A DNA stretch of 64,000 nucleotides from Mycolicibacterium sediminis (GTDB taxonomy: Bacteria; Actinomycetota; Actinomycetes; Mycobacteriales; Mycobacteriaceae). The first letter of the stretch is position 1. Each line of letters starts with the position of its first letter. Both the position numbers and the translations under genes were made by a program. Under the pieces are notes generated by a model that was not told the DNA's origin, made no database searches, and was given only the letters and a program-made list of their open reading frames with translations. The stretch is taken from assembly GCF_010731735.1 (NCBI RefSeq), contig NZ_AP022588.1, positions 2,852,001-2,916,000 of the forward strand. The letters are read 5' to 3'. This document shows, in pieces, positions 8,309 to 16,747 of this stretch.

Positions 8309-9289
8309 TCAGCCCGCCCGCATCGCCGCCAGCAGTCGGCGGGTCGCGAGCACCCGGTCCGCCGCGGCACCGGTCAGCGAGTCCAGCGCGCACTCCGGGT
8401 CGGCCGGCGGTCCGAGGTGGCCGCAGCCGCGAGGGCAGTCCTGGATGGTCTCGGCGAGGTCGGAGAACGCGAGCATGACGTCGTCGGGCGCGATGTGGGC
8501 GAGGCCGAACGAGCGGACGCCCGGCGTATCGACCACCCACCCGGATCCCGCCAGTGGCAGTGCCACCGACTGGGTCGACGTGTGCTTGCCCTTGCCCACG
8601 CCCGACACCACCCCGACCGCCCGGTGCTGGTCCGGCAGCAGGCGGTTCACCAGTGTCGACTTGCCGACGCCGGAGTGCCCGAGCAGCACCGTGACCCGTC
8701 CCGCCAGGACGGCGGCGACGGCGTCGAGCGCGCCACCGTGGCCGGTCGCGACGACCGTCAGGTCGAGACCGGCGAATTGCTCGGCGAAGGGTTCGGGCGG
8801 CGCGAGGTCGGTCTTGGTCAGGCAGAGGATCGGCGTCAGTCCGCCGGCGTAGGCGGCGATCAGGGCCCGCTCGACGAAGCCGGTCCGCGGCGGTGGATCG
8901 GCCAGTGCCACCACGACGAGCAGTTGGTCGGCGTTGGCGACGACCACCCGCTCGGTCGGGTCGGTGTCGTCGGCGGTGCGCCGCAACACCGTTCGCCGTT
9001 CGCCCCGCCGCACGATGCGGGCCAAGGTGTCGGGCTTGCCGGACAGGTCACCGACGATGTCGACCTCGTCGCCGACGACGATCGGGGTGCGGCCCAGTTC
9101 GCGGGCGCGCATCGTGGTGACCACGCGGTTCGGGTCGCCACCCAGCGCGCACCCCCATCGGCCGCGGTCGACGGTGACCACCATCGCCTGCTCGGCGTCG
9201 GCGTGCCGCGGTCGGGTCTTGGTGCGCGGCCGCGACCCCCGGCCCGAGCGCACCCGGACGTCCGACTCGTCCAACTCCCGTCCGCTCAA
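8309..9289 (-). CDS. rsgA: Ribosome small-subunit GTPase RsgA
   Basis: The protein is a circularly permuted GTPase of 326 residues that aids 30S ribosome maturation. An N-terminal OB-fold with the basic stretch RSGRGSRPRTKTR is followed by the GTPase motifs in permuted order: G4 (LTKTDL), G1 (GHSGVGKST), G2-like KGKHTST and G3 (DTPGVRSFG). The C-terminal zinc-binding segment has Cys residues in DCPRGCGHLGPPADPECAL. I chose the TTG at 9289 because it lies 10 bp after the aroA stop, has GAGAGGTG upstream and leads directly into the conserved LDESDVRVRSG. It is the Rv3228 equivalent and is probably co-transcribed with aroA. Confidence 0.93.
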   Translation of the reverse strand: MSGRELDESDVRVRSGRGSRPRTKTRPRHADAEQAMVVTVDRGRWGCALGGDPNRVVTTMRARELGRTPIVVGDEVDIVGDLSGKPDTLARIVRRGERRTVLRRTADDTDPTERVVVANADQLLVVVALADPPPRTGFVERALIAAYAGGLTPILCLTKTDLAPPEPFAEQFAGLDLTVVATGHGGALDAVAAVLAGRVTVLLGHSGVGKSTLVNRLLPDQHRAVGVVSGVGKGKHTSTQSVALPLAGSGWVVDTPGVRSFGLAHIAPDDVMLAFSDLAETIQDCPRGCGHLGPPADPECALDSLTGAAADRVLATRRLLAAMRAG

Positions 9290-9299
9290 GGTGTTTCGA

Positions 9300-10583
9300 T
9301 CACCTCTCGCCCAGCATGTCGGCCCACATGCCGGGGAAGTCGGGCAGTGTCTTCGCCGTGGTGCCGATGTCGCGGACCTCGACGCCGGGCGTCCGCAGGC
9401 CGACGATGGCGCCGGCCGTGGCCATCCGGTGATCGGCATAGGACAGCCACTCGCCACCGTGCAGCGGCCCCGCGACGATCGACAGTCCGTCCGCGGTCTC
9501 CTCGCAGCGCCCGCCGAGGCGGTTGATCTCGGCTGTCAGCGCGGCCAGCCGGTCGGTCTCGTGGCCGCGCAGGTGGGCGATGCCCCGCAGCCGGGAGGTG
9601 GCGCCCGGTGCGGCCAGCGCGGCGATCGCGGCGACCGTCGGAGCCAGCTCTCCGATCTCCCGCAGGTCGGCGTCGAAGCCGTCGAAGCCGTCCGGTCCGG
9701 ACACCTCGAGGTGGTCGTCGTGGCGGGTGACGGTCGCGCCGATCGTCTCGAGCAGCCCGATCACGGCGTCGACCGGTTGCACGCTGTCGACGGGCCAGCC
9801 GGTGATGCGCACGCGGCCGCCGGTCACCAGCGCGGCCGCCAGGAACGGCACCGAGTTGGAGACGTCGGGCTCGATGGCCCAGTGCCGGGCCGCGATGGGT
9901 CCGGGAGAGACGTGCCAGCGGTTGCCGCGCTCGTCGTCGACGTCGACGCCCGCCGTGCGCAGCATCGACACGGTCATCGCGACGTGCGGCGCCGACGGGA
10001 CCGCCTCGCCGGTGTGCACCACGGTCAGGCCGTCTCGGAACGTGGCCCCGGACAACAGGAGTCCCGACACGAACTGCGACGACGCCGACGCGTCGATCTC
10101 CACCGCGCCGCCCGCGACCCAACCGCCGCCGCGGACCTCGAAGGGCAGGACGTCGCCGACGACGGCCACGCCGATCCCGCGCAGTGCGTCCAGCAGCGGC
10201 GCGATGGGACGGGACCGGGCCTGCTCGTCACCGTCGAACGTCACCGACTGCCCACCGAGCGCGGCCAGGGGTGGCACGAAGCGCAGCACCGTGCCGGCCA
10301 GGCCGCAGTCGACGGTGGCGCCCGGCGCGGGGTCGATCCCGCCGCTGACGGTCAGCTCGGTGCCCGCACCGTCGACGGTGACGCCGAGGGTCGCGAGCGC
10401 GCCGATCATGAGGTCGGTGTCGCGGCTGCGCAGGGCGCCCGACACGGTCGAGGTGCCCTGGGCGGTGGCGAGTGCGGCGAGGACCAGTGCCCGGTTGGTC
10501 TGGGACTTGGATCCAGGGACGGTGACGGTCGCCGAAACGGGGGTGGTCGCCGTCGGTGCGGGCCAGGTCGTCACGGTCACCAT
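9300..10583 (-). CDS. aroA: 5-enolpyruvylshikimate-3-phosphate synthase
   Basis: The 427-residue cytosolic enzyme joins phosphoenolpyruvate to shikimate-3-phosphate in the chorismate pathway. Family motifs are clear: the N-terminal [17 protein letters not shown] with its substrate-binding Lys and Ser, [31 protein letters not shown] and the C-terminal [13 protein letters not shown]. Length is normal. I chose the ATG at 10583; an internal GTG two codons on is an alternative. The gene is divergent from the SRAP gene, with only 36 bp between the start codons, and is followed by rsgA in the same transcription unit. It supplies chorismate for aromatic amino acids and for the isochorismate synthase encoded at about 21 kb. 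Confidence 0.95.
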   Translation of the reverse strand: MVTVTTWPAPTATTPVSATVTVPGSKSQTNRALVLAALATAQGTSTVSGALRSRDTDLMIGALATLGVTVDGAGTELTVSGGIDPAPGATVDCGLAGTVLRFVPPLAALGGQSVTFDGDEQARSRPIAPLLDALRGIGVAVVGDVLPFEVRGGGWVAGGAVEIDASASSQFVSGLLLSGATFRDGLTVVHTGEAVPSAPHVAMTVSMLRTAGVDVDDERGNRWHVSPGPIAARHWAIEPDVSNSVPFLAAALVTGGRVRITGWPVDSVQPVDAVIGLLETIGATVTRHDDHLEVSGPDGFDGFDADLREIGELAPTVAAIAALAAPGATSRLRGIAHLRGHETDRLAALTAEINRLGGRCEETADGLSIVAGPLHGGEWLSYADHRMATAGAIVGLRTPGVEVRDIGTTAKTLPDFPGMWADMLGER

Positions 10584-10619
10584 CCTGCCCTGTCCGGGTT
10601 CTCTGCCACCATGGAGTAC

Positions 10620-11399
10620 ATGTGCGGGCGATTCGCGGTGACCACCGATCCGGCGCTTCTCGCGGAGAAGATCAAGGCGATCGACGAGACCACCGGGGCG
10701 TCTACGGCCAAGGACCTGACCGGACCCAACTACAACGTCGCACCGACCACCACCATCAGCACCGTGGTCGCCCGGCACACCGACCCCGACGACGAGGCGA
10801 CGCGCCGTATCCGGCCGATGCGGTGGGGCCTGGTCCCGCCGTGGGCCAAGGCCACCGCCGACGGCACACCGGACACCAAGGGGCCGCTGCTCATCAACGC
10901 CCGGTCGGAGAAGATCACCACGTCGCCCGCGTTCCGGTCCTCGGCCAAGGCCAAGCGGTGCCTGGTGCCCATGGACGGCTGGTACGAGTGGCAGCCGAAC
11001 GCCGACACGCCCGACGGGAAGAAGGCCGCCAAGACGCCGTTCTTCATGCACGCCTCCGACGGCGAGCCGCTCTTCATGGCCGGCTTGTGGTCGACGTGGC
11101 GCCCCAAGGACGCACCCAGGGACAGCCCGCCGCTGCTGAGCGCCACCATCATCACCACCGACTCCGCAGGTCCGCTGACGCCCATCCACGACCGGATGCC
11201 ACTGACCATCAGCGCGGCCGACTGGGACCGCTGGCTCGATCCGGACGCGCCGGTCGACGAGGGGCTGCTGCGTGGGCACGGCGACCTCGACCGCATCGAG
11301 ATCCGCGAGGTGTCGCGGTTGGTCAACAGCGTGCGCAACAACGGTCCCGAACTGATCGCGCCCGCCGAGCCCCAGCCCGAGCAGGGCACCCTGCTGTGA
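10620..11399 (+). CDS. SRAP-domain abasic-site protein (YedK/HMCES-type)
   Basis: The 259-residue SOS-response-associated-peptidase protein covalently captures abasic sites in single-stranded DNA through its N-terminal Cys. The start must be the ATG at 10620 so that Cys2 follows Met (MCGRFAVTT); an ATG three codons upstream would bury it. Other active-site elements are visible: the Asn in [15 protein letters not shown], the Glu in MDGWYEW and the His in TPIHDRMP. Length is within the family range. It corresponds to Rv3226c. Its stop overlaps the GTG of the next gene, a methyltransferase, so the two are translationally coupled. Confidence 0.93.
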   Translation: MCGRFAVTTDPALLAEKIKAIDETTGASTAKDLTGPNYNVAPTTTISTVVARHTDPDDEATRRIRPMRWGLVPPWAKATADGTPDTKGPLLINARSEKITTSPAFRSSAKAKRCLVPMDGWYEWQPNADTPDGKKAAKTPFFMHASDGEPLFMAGLWSTWRPKDAPRDSPPLLSATIITTDSAGPLTPIHDRMPLTISAADWDRWLDPDAPVDEGLLRGHGDLDRIEIREVSRLVNSVRNNGPELIAPAEPQPEQGTLL

Positions 11400-12907
11400 C
11401 GGCGCCGGGTCCGCTCGACTCGGCCGCCGTCGTCGACGCCATGGCCGCCGATCTGCGGAGCGCCGACTACACCACCGACGGCGTCGCCGGGCTGCTCGGC
11501 GCCGACGCCAACGCGGCGTTCAGCCGCGGCCTGTGGTGGTCGGCGCTGCGCGCCACCGAGGCCGCCGCACCGGACCGGCAGCGGCTCGCCACGCTGGTCC
11601 GCCTGTTCCTGCTCGGTGCCGACGTCCCGACCGACCGCGTGGAACGCGCCATGCCGACGGCAGGCATCGACGCCCTGCTCGCCGGTGGCGTGGTCGAGGC
11701 CGGCGGTCCGGCCACCCTGCGGGCCGCGCTCGACGTCCGGCCGCACGGCGGGGCGCGTGACTTCCTGGTCGTGTCCGACCTGGACGCCGCCGTGCGCCCG
11801 GGTGCGGTCCGCCACGACCACGTCCTCGGCATCGGCGGCGCGTCGGTGTCGCTGGCCCACGCCGTGATCCGCTCACCGGTGGGCCGGGCGCTGGACCTCG
11901 GCACCGGCTGCGGCATCCAGGCCCTGCACCTCGACGGTCACTGCGAGGAGATCGTCGGCACCGACACCAACGAGCGGGCGCTGCGCGTCGCCGCCGCGAC
12001 CGCGCGGCTCAACGGCATGTCATGGGACCTGCGCCAGGGCAGTCTGTTCGAGCCGGTTGCCGGCGAGCGCTTCGACCTCATCGTGTCCAACCCGCCGTTC
12101 GTGGTGGGCGTCGGCGCGCTGGACTACCAGTACCGGGACTCGGGCATGGCGGGGGATGCGTTGTGCCGCACCATCGTCGAGCAGGTCGCGGACCACCTGG
12201 AGCCGGGCGGCACCGCGCAGGTGATGGCCAACTGGATCGTGCACGACGGCCACGACTGGCGGCTACGGGTACGGGAGTGGCTGGCGGACAGCGGGTTGCA
12301 CGCCTGGGTGGTGCAGCGCGAGTTCGCCGATCCCATCAGCTACGTGTCGCTGTGGACGTCGGATGCGGGGGAGCCACCGGCGGAGGCCGCACGCCGCGGC
12401 GGGCAGTGGCTGGACTGGTTCGACGCCGAGGGAATCGCGGGCATCGGCATGGGCATGATCACCGTCCGCGCCCCAGGCGTCGGGGAGAGCCGACCCGCCG
12501 ACCAGGTGTTCGAGGAGATCACCGGTGCGGGCGAGGCGCTCACCGGCCCCGAGGTGGCGGCCTTCTTCGCCCGCCGCGAATACCTGCACGACACCGACGA
12601 CGACCGGCTGCTGGCGACGCGGCTGTCCACGGCGCCGGTGTTCCTCGAGGAGCAGTTCCTCCCCGGTCCCGACGGCTGGCAGACCATCGGCGCCGCGGTA
12701 CGTCGCCCCGGCGGGCCCGCCGCGGTCATCGGCGTCGACGAGGTGTCCCGCGCGCTGCTCGCCGGATGTCGGGGCGAGGTACCGCTGGGCACGCTGATCG
12801 ACCTGTTGGCGACCTTCCACGACGTCGACGCCTCGGCACTCGCCACCGCGGCGATCCCGGTGGTACGCGAGGCGATCGGACGCGGGATCCTCTACGAGGC
12901 GCGGTGA
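11396..12907 (+). CDS. Class I SAM methyltransferase, HemK/small-domain type
   Basis: This 503-residue protein has an N-terminal helical region (about 1-130), a Rossmann methyltransferase domain with the SAM loop [14 protein letters not shown] near residue 160, and the motif NPPF at residues 232-235. NPPY/F is typical of enzymes that methylate amide or base nitrogen atoms, such as glutamines of release factors or RNA/DNA bases. The C-terminal ~170 residues form an additional alpha-helical domain found in actinobacterial members. The substrate is unknown. The GTG at 11396 overlaps the SRAP stop codon. Close coupling to an abasic-site DNA protein might hint at nucleic acid as substrate, but that is only an inference. 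Confidence 0.8.
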   Translation: MTAPGPLDSAAVVDAMAADLRSADYTTDGVAGLLGADANAAFSRGLWWSALRATEAAAPDRQRLATLVRLFLLGADVPTDRVERAMPTAGIDALLAGGVVEAGGPATLRAALDVRPHGGARDFLVVSDLDAAVRPGAVRHDHVLGIGGASVSLAHAVIRSPVGRALDLGTGCGIQALHLDGHCEEIVGTDTNERALRVAAATARLNGMSWDLRQGSLFEPVAGERFDLIVSNPPFVVGVGALDYQYRDSGMAGDALCRTIVEQVADHLEPGGTAQVMANWIVHDGHDWRLRVREWLADSGLHAWVVQREFADPISYVSLWTSDAGEPPAEAARRGGQWLDWFDAEGIAGIGMGMITVRAPGVGESRPADQVFEEITGAGEALTGPEVAAFFARREYLHDTDDDRLLATRLSTAPVFLEEQFLPGPDGWQTIGAAVRRPGGPAAVIGVDEVSRALLAGCRGEVPLGTLIDLLATFHDVDASALATAAIPVVREAIGRGILYEAR

Positions 12908-12908
12908 T

Positions 12909-13691
12909 TCACTCCCGCAGCGTCGCCGACACGACCACGTAGGGCGCATCGAACGAGACGGCGCCGCCCACGGAATGGGGGAGCAGGGCCACGCGGAACG
13001 CGTCGATCAGTTCGTCGCGGCGGGCGTCCTCCAGGCGCCGGAAGACGTCGACGTGCATCGGTGACTCGTCGGTGAGGAACCGCAGGGCGTCGTCCATCGA
13101 GTCGAAGCGCCACGCGAGCGAACCGTCCTCGACCTCGACGTCGTCGAAGTGCGCCGCGAGTCGCCGGGACGCCGTCGCCCGGTCACCCCACTGGTCGGGG
13201 GTGAAGTCGCGCGGTGGCGGTGCGCCGAGGACCGCGACTATGGGGTCGAACAACGGATTCTCGTCGTTGCGTACCCACGCCGAGAAGGCGAACGTCGCGC
13301 CCGGCGCGAGGACCCGGACCGTCTCGGCGAGCAGGCGTTCGGGTTCGACGAAGATGATGCCCATGTTGGACACCGCGACGTCGAACGCCGCCTCGGGCAG
13401 GCCGGTGTCGGCGGCGTCCGCGGTCACCCACGTCACGGACAGCTGCGCGGCCTCGGCCGCGTCCCGTCCCTGGGCGAGGAGTTCGGGCGTCAGGTCGACG
13501 CCGGTGACCCGCGCGCCGCGCGCGGCCGCCGCCAGCGCGGCACTACCCGTGCCGCACGCCAGGTCGACGACCGACGCGCCGTCGAGGGGGACGCGGCGTC
13601 CGGCGCGCTCGACCGTCTCTACTGCGATGCCCGAGATGCGTTGCGCCACCGACTCGTAACGGCCACCGGCCCACACCGTCGGGTCGGGCAC
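12909..13691 (-). CDS. Class I SAM-dependent methyltransferase
   Basis: The 260-residue cytosolic methyltransferase is of the UbiE/Methyltransf_11 type. The SAM-binding loop VVDLACGTGSAALAAAARGA lies near residue 45, followed by the acidic residue of VTGVDLTPE and the post-I motif VSNMGIIFVEP. This subgroup acts on small lipophilic molecules, but nothing points to a particular one. It is the last gene of a three-gene minus-strand unit (YbaK deacylase, dehydrogenase, methyltransferase), starting with GTG 4 bp after the dehydrogenase stop. It converges on the other methyltransferase gene, with one base between the stops. Confidence 0.85.
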   Translation of the reverse strand: MPDPTVWAGGRYESVAQRISGIAVETVERAGRRVPLDGASVVDLACGTGSAALAAAARGARVTGVDLTPELLAQGRDAAEAAQLSVTWVTADAADTGLPEAAFDVAVSNMGIIFVEPERLLAETVRVLAPGATFAFSAWVRNDENPLFDPIVAVLGAPPPRDFTPDQWGDRATASRRLAAHFDDVEVEDGSLAWRFDSMDDALRFLTDESPMHVDVFRRLEDARRDELIDAFRVALLPHSVGGAVSFDAPYVVVSATLRE

Positions 13692-13695
13692 CGGA

Positions 13696-14547
13696 TCAGC
13701 CCTGGTATCCGGGCGGGTTGGGGGTGTCGACCCACAGGTCGACGCCGAGTTCGGAGCCGGGGACGCAGTCGTACACGGACAGATCGGTGACGCCCGATTC
13801 GAGCAGCACGTCCTCGCAGAGCAGGCTGTGCCCGGTGTAGGACGACGGCTTGGTGAGGATGGCGTACGCCGCGTCGGAGTACACCGAGGGCTTGCGCGCG
13901 CGTCCCATCGCCTCGTCGCCGCCGAGCAGGTTCTGCACCGCGGCGGTGGCGACCAGGGTGCGCGGCCACAGGGTGTTCGACGCGATACCGGCCTCGCGGA
14001 GTTCCTCGGCGATACCCAACGCGCACAACGTCATTCCAAACTTCGCCATCATGTAGGCCGTGGGCTTGAGCCACTCCGACTCCAGCCGGATCGGCGGGGA
14101 CAGCGTCAGCACGTGCGGGTTCTCGCGGCCCTTCATGTGCGGGATGCAGGCCTGCGAGACGGTGTAGGTGCCGCGGACCTGGATGCCGTTCATCAGGTCG
14201 AAGCGCTTGAGGGGGACCTCCTCGATGGACCCGAGGTTGATCGCCGAGGCGTTGTTCACGCAGACGTCGATGCCGCCGAACGCCTCCACGGCCTTGGCGA
14301 CGGCGTCGGTGACCGAGTTCTCGTCGCGGATGTCCCCGACGATCGGGAGGGCGTGGCCGCCGGCGTCCTCGATCTCCTTGGCGGCGGTGTAGATGGTGCC
14401 CTCGAGTTTGGGGTGCGGTTCGGCGGTCTTGGCGACCAGCGCGACGTTGGCGCCGTCGGCGGCGGCACGCTTGGCGATGGCCAACCCGATGCCGCGGCTC
14501 GCGCCGGAGATGAACATGGTCTTGCCGGACAGGGAGGAAGGTGCCAT
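13696..14547 (-). CDS. Short-chain dehydrogenase/reductase (HSDL2-like)
   Basis: The 283-residue NADP(H)-dependent SDR has the cofactor loop MFISGASRGIGLAIA near the N-terminus, the NNAS motif (CVNNASAIN) and the active-site Y-x3-K in TAYMMAKFGM. The serine usually found upstream in the triad is in LTLSPPIRL. The sequence resembles hydroxysteroid dehydrogenase-like 2 proteins and M. tuberculosis Rv3224; the substrate is unknown, perhaps an acyl or steroid-like ketone. It lies 9 bp after the YbaK gene stop and 4 bp before the methyltransferase start, on the same strand. Confidence 0.9.
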   Translation of the reverse strand: MAPSSLSGKTMFISGASRGIGLAIAKRAAADGANVALVAKTAEPHPKLEGTIYTAAKEIEDAGGHALPIVGDIRDENSVTDAVAKAVEAFGGIDVCVNNASAINLGSIEEVPLKRFDLMNGIQVRGTYTVSQACIPHMKGRENPHVLTLSPPIRLESEWLKPTAYMMAKFGMTLCALGIAEELREAGIASNTLWPRTLVATAAVQNLLGGDEAMGRARKPSVYSDAAYAILTKPSSYTGHSLLCEDVLLESGVTDLSVYDCVPGSELGVDLWVDTPNPPGYQG

Positions 14548-14556
14548 GCCGACACC

Positions 14557-15057
14557 CTAGGACGCGGGCGCGGAGAGGACGTCGGCGATCACCGCATCCG
14601 TCATCGCGACGAGGTCGGCGGGGGCGAGCGCGACGTCGAGGCCCCGCTTGCCCGCACTGCACAGCACGCGGTCCCACCCCATCGCGGACGCGTCGACGAC
14701 GGTGGGCAGGCGCCGACGCTGGCCCAGCGGCGAGATGCCGCCGACGACGTACCCCGTCGAGCGTTGGGCGGCAGCCGGGTCGGCCATCTCCGCCCTGGGC
14801 GTCCCCAGCGCGGCCGCGGCCGCCTTGAGCGACAGGCGGGACGGCACCGGGAGCACGGCCACGCCGAGTCCCGAGGGCAGTGCGATCACCAGCGTCTTGA
14901 GGATCTGCTCGGCCACCACGCCGACCGTCGACGCGAGTTGGGCGACGGCCTCGGCGCCGAAGGACTCCGCGCGGGGGTCGTGGCGGTAGTGCAGCACCTC
15001 GTGGGGAACGCCCGCGGCGACCAGCGCGGCGATGGCCGGTGTGGCTGCGCGTGGCAC
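14557..15057 (-). CDS. ybaK: Cys-tRNA(Pro)/Cys-tRNA deacylase YbaK
   Basis: The 166-residue trans-acting editing enzyme hydrolyses mischarged aminoacyl-tRNA, in E. coli Cys-tRNA(Pro). Family signs are the HYRHDP start region, the conserved Lys at residue 54 in QILKTLVI, GLGVAVLPVPSRLSLK and the Gly-rich GYVVGGISPLGQRR near the end. The GTG at 15057 was chosen because the family N-terminus (PRAATPAIAAL) starts there; the frame is open upstream but runs into the sigH promoter. In M. tuberculosis the same position holds two fragments, Rv3224A and Rv3224B; here the gene is intact. It heads the three-gene unit with the dehydrogenase and methyltransferase. Confidence 0.9.
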   Translation of the reverse strand: MPRAATPAIAALVAAGVPHEVLHYRHDPRAESFGAEAVAQLASTVGVVAEQILKTLVIALPSGLGVAVLPVPSRLSLKAAAAALGTPRAEMADPAAAQRSTGYVVGGISPLGQRRRLPTVVDASAMGWDRVLCSAGKRGLDVALAPADLVAMTDAVIADVLSAPAS

Positions 15058-15078
15058 GTGGCCGACCCTAGCCGCCGC

Positions 15079-15105
15079 GGGAACAGAGTCCGCGGAGGCG
15101 CTGTT
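15079..15105 (+). promoter_or_regulatory. Candidate sigma-H autoregulated promoter
   Basis: GGGAACA (15079-15085) is followed after 16 bp by TGTT (15102-15105). This fits the mycobacterial sigma-H/streptomycete sigma-R consensus (GGGAAYA, 16-17 bp spacer, cGTT). It is placed about 95 bp before the upstream GTG of sigH. Autoregulation of sigH is established in mycobacteria; use of this exact site is inferred. Confidence 0.65.
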
Positions 15106-15198
15106 GTTGGGTGCGACGCCGGACACAGAGAGATGGGTGCTGGCACCCATGCCCCCGTGTCGGGTGCAGCAACTAGGATCGAGTGAAAGGGGACCCTG

Positions 15199-15936
15199 GT
15201 GCCGACGGTCTGCTTGGAACGTCCGGTCGACGTGCCGGATCCGTTCGGCGCCGCGATAGAAGGGACGGTGTCCACCGAGATGACCGACTCGAGCGTGTCA
15301 GCGGCGGAAGCGCCCACACCAGCCAGATCCGACGAGACGGACGCCGAATTGACGGCCCGTTTCGAGCGCGACGCGATCCCGCTGCTCGACCAGCTGTACG
15401 GCGGAGCCCTGCGCATGACCCGCAATCCCGCGGACGCCGAGGACCTCCTGCAGGAGACGATGGTCAAGGCGTACGCAGGCTTCCGGTCGTTCCGCGAGGG
15501 CACCAACCTCAAGGCGTGGCTGTACCGGATCCTGACCAACACCTACATCAACAGCTACCGCAAGAAGCAGCGTCAGCCGGCTGAGTATCCCACCGAGGAG
15601 ATCACCGACTGGCAGCTCGCCGCCAACGCGGAGCACACGTCGACCGGTCTGCGGTCGGCGGAGGTCGAGGCGCTGGAGTCGCTGCCCGACACCGAGATCA
15701 AGGCCGCGTTGCAGGCGCTGCCCGAGGAGTTCCGGATGGCGGTCTACTACGCCGACGTCGAGGGCTTCCCGTACAAGGAGATCGCAGAGATCATGGAAAC
15801 CCCGATCGGCACGGTCATGTCGCGACTGCACCGAGGGCGCAAGCAATTGCGCGAACTCCTCGCCGACGTCGCCCGTGAGCGTGGTTTCACTCGTGGCAAC
15901 AACAAGCTCGACATGCCGGAGGGAGTCACGTCATGA
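15199..15936 (+). CDS. sigH: ECF sigma factor SigH
   Basis: SigH is the sigma factor for oxidative, thiol and heat stress and drives thioredoxin, chaperone and mycothiol genes. Region 2 is seen in [20 protein letters not shown] and region 4 in [20 protein letters not shown]. The protein is almost identical to M. tuberculosis SigH from [20 protein letters not shown] on. Two in-frame starts are credible: GTG 15199, with AAAGGGGA 5 bp upstream (245 residues), and ATG 15280 (218 residues, close to the usual length). The longer form adds 27 residues and would be made from the sigma-H promoter at 15079. The stop overlaps the ATG of rshA by 4 bp, coupling sigma and anti-sigma synthesis. Confidence 0.95.
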   Translation: MPTVCLERPVDVPDPFGAAIEGTVSTEMTDSSVSAAEAPTPARSDETDAELTARFERDAIPLLDQLYGGALRMTRNPADAEDLLQETMVKAYAGFRSFREGTNLKAWLYRILTNTYINSYRKKQRQPAEYPTEEITDWQLAANAEHTSTGLRSAEVEALESLPDTEIKAALQALPEEFRMAVYYADVEGFPYKEIAEIMETPIGTVMSRLHRGRKQLRELLADVARERGFTRGNNKLDMPEGVTS

Positions 15937-16244
15937 GCAATCAGTTCGAACGGCCCGAGGGCCACGACTTCGAGCCCCCGCTGGGGCCGGTCGACCCCGA
16001 GCACCCGGAGTGCGCCTCGGTCATCGCCGAGGTGTGGACGCTGCTCGATGGTGAATGCACGGTGGAGACGCGCGACAAGCTGCGTCACCACCTCGAGGAA
16101 TGCCCCACCTGCCTCCGCCAGTACGGCGTCGAGGAGCGGGTGAAGCGGCTCGTCGCCACCAAGTGCAGCGGCGAGAAGGTGCCCGAGTCGCTGCGTCAGC
16201 GGCTGCGCATCGAGATCAGCCGCACGACGATCATCCGGGGCTAG
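15933..16244 (+). CDS. rshA: Zinc anti-sigma factor RshA
   Basis: The 103-residue ZAS-family anti-sigma factor binds and inhibits SigH and releases it when its thiols are oxidised or it is phosphorylated. The redox zinc motif H-x3-C-x2-C is H53, C57, C60 in [10 protein letters not shown]; another Cys lies at residue 42 (DGECTVE) and one at about 79. The ATG overlaps the sigH stop as ATGA and is preceded by GGAGGG, the classical arrangement for stoichiometric sigma/anti-sigma synthesis. The gene ends at a strong hairpin terminator shared with the convergent bL37 gene. Confidence 0.95.
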   Translation: MSNQFERPEGHDFEPPLGPVDPEHPECASVIAEVWTLLDGECTVETRDKLRHHLEECPTCLRQYGVEERVKRLVATKCSGEKVPESLRQRLRIEISRTTIIRG

Positions 16245-16251
16245 ACACGAA

Positions 16252-16276
16252 GACGGCGGCCCATCGGGCCGCCGTC
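16252..16276. terminator. Bidirectional hairpin terminator between rshA and the bL37 gene
   Basis: GACGGCGGCCC (16252-16262) pairs perfectly with GGGCCGCCGTC (16266-16276) around a 3-nt ATC loop. It lies 8 bp after the rshA stop and 15 bp after the end of the convergent bL37 gene. There is no strong T tract, as is common in mycobacteria. Confidence 0.75.
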
Positions 16277-16291
16277 GGGGTCACGCGAAGA

Positions 16292-16366
16292 TCAGGCGTT
16301 GGGTCGCTTGCCGTGATTGGCCTTCGAGTGCTTGCGGTCACGCTTCTTGCGGCCACGCTTGGCCAT
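16292..16366 (-). CDS. 50S ribosomal protein bL37 (24 residues)
   Basis: The very short gene encodes a 24-residue highly basic peptide beginning MAKRGRKKRDRKHSK and ending in KRPNA. This matches the small mycobacterial large-subunit protein bL37 seen in mycobacterial ribosome structures, where it sits in the rRNA of the 50S subunit near the peptidyl transferase region. The ATG at 16366 has a strong GGAGGA sequence 6 bp upstream, and the gene is bounded by a perfect hairpin terminator. It is on the minus strand between rshA and the biotin-protein gene. The gene is often missed in annotation because of its size. Confidence 0.9.
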   Translation of the reverse strand: MAKRGRKKRDRKHSKANHGKRPNA

Positions 16367-16508
16367 TAGGGTCCTCCATAGACGTCGTGTGAATCGGTTG
16401 CTCACCTCAGTGTCTCATGATCACACCGGCGAGTTCCAATGCGTTGGGATGCGGGCCGTGTGGTTCGATGGACCGACAGTGACAAGCGTTGTGACGAGCG
16501 GAGTGAAG

Positions 16509-16724
16509 ATGGCCGAGGACGTTCGCGCCGAGATCGTGGCCAGTGTGCTCGAGGTCGTGGTGAGCGAGGGCGATCAGATCGGCGAGGGCGACACCCTCGT
16601 CCTGCTCGAGTCGATGAAGATGGAGATCCCGGTGATCGCCGAGGTCGCCGGCACCGTCTCGTCGGTCAACGTGTCCGTCGGCGACGTCATCCAGGCCGGC
16701 GATCTCATCGCCGTCATCAGCTAG
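16509..16724 (+). CDS. Biotinylated protein TB7.3 (biotin/lipoyl attachment domain)
   Basis: The 71-residue protein is a stand-alone biotinyl domain. The biotin-accepting Lys is in the canonical ESMKMEI, and the sequence closely matches M. tuberculosis TB7.3 (Rv3221c), from MAEDVRAEIVASV to the C-terminal GDLIAVIS. Such single domains may serve as the carboxyl carrier of an acyl-CoA carboxylase or oxaloacetate decarboxylase-like complex, but the partner is not in this window. The ATG at 16509 is preceded by GCGGAGTGA. The pdtaS gene follows after 23 bp, so the two are probably co-transcribed. Confidence 0.93.
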   Translation: MAEDVRAEIVASVLEVVVSEGDQIGEGDTLVLLESMKMEIPVIAEVAGTVSSVNVSVGDVIQAGDLIAVIS

Positions 16725-16747
16725 GCCCCCGGCCCAGGAGTTTCGTC

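Noticed and set aside
8934..10619. Long N-terminal extension in frame with the SRAP gene
   Set aside because: The region is antisense to rsgA and aroA, and the SRAP protein needs Cys directly after the initiator Met at 10620.
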